From contig NW_003546386.1 of NCBI RefSeq assembly GCF_000090795.2, forward strand, positions 61,066 through 83,398: DNA of 22,333 nucleotides, given 5' to 3'. The position numbers and the translations under genes are program-made. The notes beneath the pieces were generated by a model. That model was not told where the DNA came from. It worked only from the letters and a program-made list of their open reading frames with translations, and searched no databases. Every line of letters begins with the position of its first letter. Position 1 is the stretch's first letter. Origin of the DNA: Amphimedon queenslandica. Its lineage: Eukaryota > Porifera > Demospongiae > Haplosclerida > Niphatidae. Positions 12,201 through 20,200 of the stretch are shown one piece after another.

Positions 12201-13928
12201 TGCATGTACTTTATAAGTAAAGAAATAAAACCAGTTAGGTAGTTATCAACTGCCATATTCCTGCATGTTGCCATGGTCATTGGGTAAAGGGATACATATC
12301 TATAGGATTGAATGTGCACAGTAATGCACCATTAAATGTGGGAGAATTTTGATGCCTTGTCATTATGCATTAAATATGGAATAAAATACAATATGCATAC
12401 AATTCCAGTAACTGTTTGTGGTATTTGTATTATGTGAACTGTGTCAGACTTATAAAAATTGTAGTAGACCTATCGTATGAAATGACCAAATTTAGTCATG
12501 GTATCTAAGATTACAATAATAACTGTAGTACAGGACACTACGCATGTAGATACTATGAATTTATGTACTGTTTTGACATGAAAACGATCAATAGTTACAG
12601 TAGTTAGTTACTGTAACACATACCATTCACTTCTTACCATAATTTATCATAGTACATGTTACTTACCATGTATCATGTATTGAAAATAATCATGCCTTTA
12701 GAGAATAGTTATTTTCATAGCATTAGAACTTATAAGTAGCAATTTTGTTTTGTTTTGTCTTAAGTAGCTGGTAACATCTCCTATTATTCTAACAATTAAT
12801 ATTTATAGGAGGATAAATATAAGTTGTTGTGCAATGACTTAAAGAAAAAGGCAAACATCTGGGAGAGAAGAGGACCACCTAACAAAAGGCTAATCTACAA
12901 CTAACATTTTTTGCAGGCACACTCTTGTTTCTCTCACTGTCTCTTTCTAGAAATATTGAAGTAGCTCACCTAGACAAATTGTTATTATTACCTACTGAAT
13001 GTCACTCTCTTTTTCTGTCTGAGCCTCCTCCTCTTTCATCTTACTGGCCTACAGCTAACATCTCATACTCTAAACCTTAATCCTAATGATAATGCATCCA
13101 TTATACCAGAGAGTAATAACACTCCTTGTAACTGTCATGGTGACTGGTACCGCTGGCAGCATGGTGGATACACACTGATGAGTGATAGTACCAGCAATGT
13201 TAATGGAGAGAATGAAGAGTTTTTGCTTGAAGCAAAGCTATTTTTAATACAAAAGGTATTTCATACTGTAGAACAGATGTTTATGGTGTAGACTTTGTAT
13301 GCATTGCATGTATAGTTGATGGCATACAGGATAGAAACATGCAAAATGCACACAGAGCTAAGATACATCTATTGCATGTGTGTGCCTGACCTGAGCTGGT
13401 TCAGGAATGTAATGAGAGTTCATGAACCACAAAGCCATTTTTCTACATGTACTAGTATAAACACAAGAGAGAACATGAGTTGGTGGATATGTTATTACCA
13501 CATGTCATATCTATTGCATGACTCAGGCTTATATAATTTAACTGACATATAAAATATTCTTTTTTTGATGCAGAGTGGATGACTGAGTTTGGTGGCTGTA
13601 TAACTTATATTGTAAAGGATGAAGACGAAGAGGTGTGAGACCATTTTAGGCTGATTAGGTGTCAACTGTTTGGCAAATTTTTGGTCTTGTGTGTCATCAT
13701 GCCTAATGGTTTGAAATCTTGAGTCAAAGTTAATTTTGCAAATTGCAAAAATCTTCTTACTCTTAACCCAAGTCCTAATTCACTATACAGTTGGTTTATA
13801 AAAATGATGCAGATACACTTAGTTTTACAAAGTACATTAATGTGAGATCTGAAGAAGAAAGCAATAGACAGCTCATATGGTATTCACTGGACACTGTGTA
13901 TCAAGAAAACAATGAATGTTCTGGATAG

Positions 13929-14168
13929 ATAGTATTATTTGCATTTAACATCTGTTTTTGCATTTTAACATTTTTTGCTATTACAAGCTATTGCAATCCC
14001 ACGCGGTGGCAATTTAAAGTATCTATGATGTTAGGGCATAGATTAGAGCATAGATACTTTATGATTAGAGTAAAGGAAAATGTTATCTTATAGATACTAT
14101 CTATGGTCGCAGCCATAGCCAGCTAGGCGGAATCTGGCACCACCCACCACCTAGCTCGTAGGTTTAAT
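13929..14168 (+). other. Intergenic region upstream of the death-domain gene
   Basis: Between the OGFOD1 stop and the next start. It contains partly repeated words (agtatctatgat, atagatacttta, atagatactatc), which may be short repeats or binding sites, and no coding signal. Confidence 0.4.
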
Positions 14169-14176
14169 TATAAAAA
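14169..14176 (+). promoter_or_regulatory. TATA box
   Basis: TATAAAAA followed by GCGAGC lies 45 bp upstream of the ATG at 14221. That position suits a TATA-driven start with a short 5' leader of about 15-20 nt. Confidence 0.55.
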
Positions 14177-14220
14177 GCGAGCTAAGAAGAGCTTTCATAA
14201 TTATAATCACCAGCCTTCCA

Positions 14221-17200
14221 ATGGCTGAACCACGTCACAGACCTGCTATTCTGAGATTAAGTGGAAGACACTTAGGTTAGTATAGAAGTGTATTAGATAT
14301 AGATTACGTGATTATTCAACACAGACATTAGAGATCTTAATGAAGTGGTTGCGTTACTTGAGAGACATCACTGCAACAAGGCCTCATATCATCGACTTGG
14401 TCTAAGTCTTTTACTTTCTCATAACACACTGGAGAAAGTTGAACAAGAACACAGGGGGCAAGTAGATCGTTGTTTTACAGAGTCTTTGGCTAGCTGGTTG
14501 CGTAAAGCTGACAGTGTGGAGAATCCAACATTAGATACACTGATAGCTGCTCTTAGAGGAATAGGAGAGAATGCTGTAGCTGATGGTATTACTGGTGAAA
14601 GACAAAGTAAATAAAATTATTGTATTTAATTTTTAAGAAGTAGTCTTAATTAACCTGGCAATGAAATTTAAATTGCTGTCGCTACTGCTCCGCCAACTGG
14701 CCACAGTTTTTAATGCTAGAGATTCGGCAGCTCGTTTTTCTCCATGAAATAGCTTGTACACATGCGCAATAGTGCAAAAATAGAACTTAGTCTTTTTATT
14801 AAGAAACTTTAAACCCAAATTTCAAAACCATACGATCCCATTGGCTAAGATGTATGAGAGGGTGCTCTAAAAACTAAACTCTAAACCCCAATCCCAACCC
14901 TACAACCCCGGAGGCTAAGATGTACGAGTGGGTGTTTATTTCTTGACTTAAAGAAGCCAATAAGTGAAGAAATAGACCACTGGCAGTGAAAATTGTTTGC
15001 GTAAGTTTGTGCAGGAAGATTATTAGAAATCTTTACGGTTGTAAGGTGTGGTTTAGGATAAAATAAATTCCGGCTGCCATTTTGGTTGGCAACTTTTAAT
15101 GCAGAACAAACGGGCCTACATAAAAACAAACCTGTATTAAAAATTCTGAAGCAAATTTGACCAAATCCTATACAGGAGAAGCTTAAAGGCAGCTGTTCTT
15201 TCTTATAACAAGCACTATTTAGCTATTGATAGAGCCAGAGCTAAAGCAGGTAAGTGAGGCATTTTGCCTCCATTGACTTCTATAACAAACTTGCCAACCA
15301 AAATGGCAGCCAATTATGATGTGTGGGTGCCACTGGGCGGATACTTTATATAAAATTAATGAAATTCATATCTTTTCCAATTATCACTTCCAGTGGTCTA
15401 TAGCAAAAAATTGAATCTAAAAAATGAAAAAAAAAAATCAAAACCAGTTGCATAACTTACTCCAATAGTCCTGACCTGATTCGAACCTGTACCCACGTCC
15501 TTGCCATACCACGAGTGGAGCCTCCCCACTGCGCCACCACGATCCTGCTGCATCACCAATGTTGGTTTTCTTATTTATACTTGATTTCAATAAAGTACCA
15601 TTAATGCTGGGGCGTAGCCCCAGTGTAGGGCCAAAGCCCCTATTGCTGAATCTCTAGCTCTGCACCGTGTCTGGTTACCGGATCAGTAGCCACTGCGAAT
15701 TTAAATTTGTACAGATCGACCTATTTGTAATAAAATTTGCTAACCATCTAAAATTCAATTCCATCTGCCCGTTCCTAGAGGCACGGTTTCACCATAGCCT
15801 GAGTCATGAAATTTTTGAAATGATTACAACTGAATTATCAAAATATGCATAATAGGAACTCATAGTGAAATCACAATATCTTGAATATACATTTATTCTA
15901 ATTTTGTTTTATGATAGGGGATCCAATGCAGCCAGGCATGACTTATAATCCAGGTAAAGAGAACTTCAGTGTAACAGAATAAGTTTTGTAAATATAATGT
16001 GTAGGTGTACGCGATCTTGAGCTCAAAATTAATGAAGTTTCAGGGCTTCAAGAAATAGCTTATAAATTACAAGGACAATTTGATTCTCTTGTTCTTGCAG
16101 TGAAAAAGTCACTTGAAAGCCATTGCAATAATATAGAAGATGCAAAGGTTTTGATAAAGGGATGCTTAAAGAGGAAAGCTCGTGTTGTTGCTGAGTTAAT
16201 GTTTTGCATTGATAAACTCGGAGAGGTCAATGATTTTAAAAGCTTTTTTGAATTTTTGAGCGATTATGATTTTATTGGTTATCTCAATTACAAGCTATTG
16301 AAGAAACTCATAGTTGAATTCGCTAAAGATGATGATGAAATTAAAGACCGTTTTATTGGATATGAAGAGGAATATGTTAAGTTATTAAGTGCAGCTTCTT
16401 TTCAAAATTTCATACCGTTCTTTGAGAAAAATTCTGATCTATCTCCTACTGCTCCTCTTGGCTTACCTCTTATTTCCTTCCGCCTTGAAAAGCCTTGGTT
16501 AATCACTAGTATTTTAACCTGGGTCTCAACTTACGGTGCTTTCTCATGGTTGGAATATGCGTATCTTAAGCAACTAAGAGCGGGCAGTATTATCATCACT
16601 TATGCTATACTGCCATGTGTTCTTGATGATGTCATGAGAGACCTGAAAAATCCAGTGATATTGAGAAAGTTAAAGGATAATGACATTACTGTAATTGAAT
16701 TACCACAAGAAGAGGAAGGTGGGATAATGCAGTGAATAATTTTGTTGTGCTAAAAATTGATATTATTTTTTTTCAGAGACCCAGTTGGAATCTACTGCTA
16801 AAAGGAAACTAATTTCAGTATGTGATTTTGTGCATGCATATCTGATGCATGCATGAGCCCATTGTACATATAGCTTCCATAGCTGTGAATTAAATTTTAT
16901 TGCATTTTTGATTAAAATGATTATGCCTTATATTAGGACTTGTTGATTTATATTGTGTGATATACAATTAACAACAGTTAATTACAAGATGTGTTAAGAA
17001 TATACGCAACTTCACCTGTGATGTCACTTACATTGAATGCAACATAAAACCAAATGGGGTTGGTCATATGTTGCATTAAACATAATGACATCACAGCATG
17101 TATTGTAAACCCAGCTTTAGCACTTTTGTTAAACTTATCCAGACTGCCTGGACTGAAAACTCAATAAAATACTGTAATGCTGGCAGGCCTGTAATGATGT

Positions 17201-20200
17201 CTTTTACATGTATAGAGTATTTGACTTATCCAATGCATATACAAAGTCAGCAGCACTATTAAGCTTAATTTTTATTGATTTTGGAATTTTATTTCTATAG
17301 ACAGGAGTCATACCAATAGAGAAAGAAGTTATAATTAAAAATTCTAGTCTGGTATGATCTAGTGCTGTGTATTTACATTAAAAATACATAGGGTAGAGAA
17401 TTGATTAGCTCTATAGAATTTCATACTAAACCTGAGGAGGTTATTGGTCTACTTGAAGCTGGAGCTGATCCTAATGCTACTGAAGTTTGTAGCTATATTT
17501 ATGTCATAATGTTTATTGTTCTAATATAGTATGCATCCGATCGCAAGACAGCTCTTATTAGAGCCATTGATAAGAATAATATTGGTATTGTCAAATTTTT
17601 GCTGGAGAAAGGAGCTGATCCTAATATTGGTTCTGATATGGTAAGCCTGTCTCAGTAATCACAGACCATTAATTAGCATCTTTTGAGATATAGATCAAGT
17701 GATTATATGCATGTGATGTATTGGCAATTTTTCTATTGGCAATTTTCAGCCACATGTGAATTCATTAGTAAAATTTGATTTATAAATGTATTTTTAGAGG
17801 AAGAGAACTCCATTGTTGATCGCTGTTAAGAGTGGTAGTATTGAAACTGTTGATATTCTATTAACTAATGGAGCTAGAACAAATGTTGTGTCTAAAGTAG
17901 GTGAAATTTTACCTAATTTATGTTTGAAAAAATAATTACTTGCCTGTCAGTAGAGTAGTGTTGATTACTCAGTAGACCACTTTTTGTAGCTAATAACCTA
18001 TTGTTGTCATAATCATAGGATGGTAAAACTCCACTGCATTATGCTGGTAAATCTGGTAAAGTTGAAATGCTTGAGTTTTGGATTAGGAGAGGAGATTATG
18101 ATGTGAATGTTAAAGATAAAGTAATTTGTTTCAAATTATCAGTCACTTTATGTTTTATTATAGAGGAAAAGAACTCCATTGTTTAATGCTGTTAAGAGTG
18201 GTAGTGTTGAAGCTGTTGATTTTCTATTAACTAATGGAGCTAGTGCTGATGTTGTAGATATAGTAAGTACCGTATTTCCTCAAATAGGGGGGCCTATTCA
18301 AACAAAAGGCACTAATATCACTATAGATACGCATATTTTACCCAGTTATGCACTTATTCTTAGAATGGTCCAAATAGCCTAATTGTTCATTTGCAGCCAA
18401 CTCTGGGTATTGGCATTTTTTAATTTTACTTTTTGTGATTTTTTCCTCTGTTAAGCAATAAGCGCCTAGGCCCTTATTCAGGGAAATACGATTTTTAGAA
18501 ATTTGTAACTACCATATAGCACTTTATTTTGGCAATTTTGCGGTAAAATTGTAATTGACAGTTTTTAATTTGGCGATTTTCGCATACACGTGCATTACTG
18601 AGCAGGTACATTAACGATTGGGAGTTTTAATATTGGTGATTCTACTTGCAAACTGCCAATTGCCAAAATAAAACTCCACCAAATTAAAGTTCTATACCTG
18701 ATGGAGTAAGTGTTGATTACCATTTTTTGTGGATGTTAATGATAAATTTATAGGCAGTGGCCTATATGTAGGCTATGAGGTTGATTTATCATAAAAGCAT
18801 GCAGCTGATTTTAACTGCTTATAATATAGACCCCCAAGGCACTACGACTATTTTGAATGAATTATTTACAGTAGCAACCCACAGTTAAAATTACTGATGG
18901 CAAGAAGATCTCCATATCAAAGGCAGATCAAAGCCCAAGGTGCCAAATATGAAGCATAGCAAAAAAACTGTGTTGCAGCAAGAGTTACCTGGTCAATATG
19001 ATGTGGTCTGACCTTCATACTTTCCATAAATGCTGCGTGTAAGCCTGTAGTACCTTGCAGTGCTCACAAAAATGGCCAGGTGGTGTCACCGCCTTTGATT
19101 TTTTTTTGATCTCGAGGCCTTTTTGCCGTCAGTAATTTACATCGTGGGTGGATACCCTATAGAGAAAATTTATTAATTATTATGAATGAATTTCATTATT
19201 GTAATCATATTTATTGAAAATAATCTTAGCTCCTAGGGGGTCTATAACATAGCTATCATACAATGTTACATGAATGGTTCAGATACTAAGCAATCCTTCC
19301 TGGTTATGCATAATTCAAATTTCACCATTTGACTTTTATCTTCATAATCTGCTTGTAGAAGCACTTGAATTTTTTGATCATTTCTTTGCACCTGGCCCAG
19401 TCAAAAGTGTTCATTTTCAACAAAAATGGCTGGCAGACTGACCTACTGTTAGGATGATATTATCATGTCATACTATTTTTATCATAGGCTGGTACAACTC
19501 CACTACATTGTGCTGGTAAATCTGGTAAAGTTGAAATGCTTGAGTTTTGGATTAAGAGAGGAGATTATGATGTGAATGTTAAAGATAAAGTAACTTATTT
19601 TTAATTATCAGTGACTTTATGATGTATTATAGAGGAAGAGAACTCCATTGTTTAATGCTGTTAAGAGTGGTAGTATTGAAGCTGTTAATATTCTATTAAC
19701 TAATGGAGCTAGAGCTGATGTTGTGTCTAAAGTAAGTAGAATTCTAAATTAATTTACAAATTATGCTGAATAAATATGTCATTACTACCTAATTAAGCAG
19801 TGTTGATTATTCACTGAGTGACATGATTGCAAATAAGCACACTCACTTGTTTTATTGTATCAAATAATCAACTGTTATATAATATATTCTTTTATTATTA
19901 TCATATAGGATGGTAAAACTCTATTACATTGTGCTGGTGAGTCTGGTGAAGTTGAAATGCTTCAGTTTTGGATTAAAAAAGGAGATTATAATGTGAATGT
20001 CAAAGATGAAGCAATTTATTTCAAAATTATCATTCACTTTAAATACGCTGTATTCTAGAGGAAGAGAACTCCATTGTTTAATGCTGTTAAGAAAGGTAGC
20101 ATTGAAGCTGTTGATGTTCTATTAACTAATGGAGCTACAACTGATGTTGTGGATAAAGTAAGTTAAAGTTTTAACTTATTTTTATGCTGGCTGTTTGCTA

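Larger units (their letters stand above)
10660..12600. repeat. Three dispersed copies of a roughly 130-bp repeat
   Basis: Copies start near 10690, 11505 and 12435. Each carries attgtagtagacctatcgta or a variant, then a block around ttagtcatg(a/g)tatct, then aacaataataactgtagtag and gacactac. Copies 1 and 3 are closest. They do not look like inverted-repeat elements and their nature is unknown. Confidence 0.7.
9406..12808 (+). other. Large OGFOD1 intron packed with repeats
   Basis: This 3.4-kb intron separates exons ending ELPDFLI and starting EDKYKLLCNDL; all other introns of this gene are under about 330 bp. It contains the inverted-repeat and hAT-like elements listed below and a repeat present three times. 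It also has a direct repeat of about 80 bp (9595-9675 and 10168-10255, both beginning tttcccacccacacac). No additional exon is recognised. Confidence 0.7.
7812..13928 (+). pseudogene. OGFOD1: OGFOD1/Tpa1-type prolyl 3-hydroxylase, nearly complete but damaged
   Basis: OGFOD1 uses Fe(II) and 2-oxoglutarate to hydroxylate a proline of ribosomal protein uS12. Exons: 7812-7996, 8083-8105, 8196-8242, 8463-8563, 8619-8711, 8891-8917, 8963-9054, 9119-9247, 9292-9405, 12809-12888, 12951-13255, 13576-13632, 13791-13928 (ends TAG). Key matches: [12 protein letters not shown] (iron ligands His and Asp), [12 protein letters not shown] (second His), TRLTMSGWFHG (2-oxoglutarate-binding Arg), RRGPPNKR, LTGLQL and EFGGCITYIVKDEDEE. 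The N-terminal tail is Ala/Pro-rich with a basic KKARRE patch. Lesions: about 45 residues before SHDLKD are missing; the intron after SFHQ starts AT; a frameshift lies near 13021-13036; the block LLTLNPSPNSL is outside a usable exon. One intron (12889-12950) starts GC. Expression of a shortened protein cannot be excluded, but four independent lesions favour a pseudogene. Confidence 0.87.

Noticed and set aside
12889-12950. Internal deletion of OGFOD1 after PPNKR
   Set aside because: I first read KRLIYN then a stop. Treating the segment as a GC-AG intron joins PPNKR to NIEVAH in frame with a gap-free family match.
14633-15129. Two minus-strand ORFs in intron 2 of the death-domain gene
   Set aside because: They lie over tandem and inverted repeat sequence; no recognisable protein or splice context.
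15470-15552. Functional tRNA gene
   Set aside because: A and B boxes are present, but the acceptor stem ends do not pair and a SINE-like body follows.
18179-18382. ORF of 67 codons spanning past an ankyrin exon
   Set aside because: It is exon 18164-18262 read through its donor into the inserted MITE; the tail has no homology.
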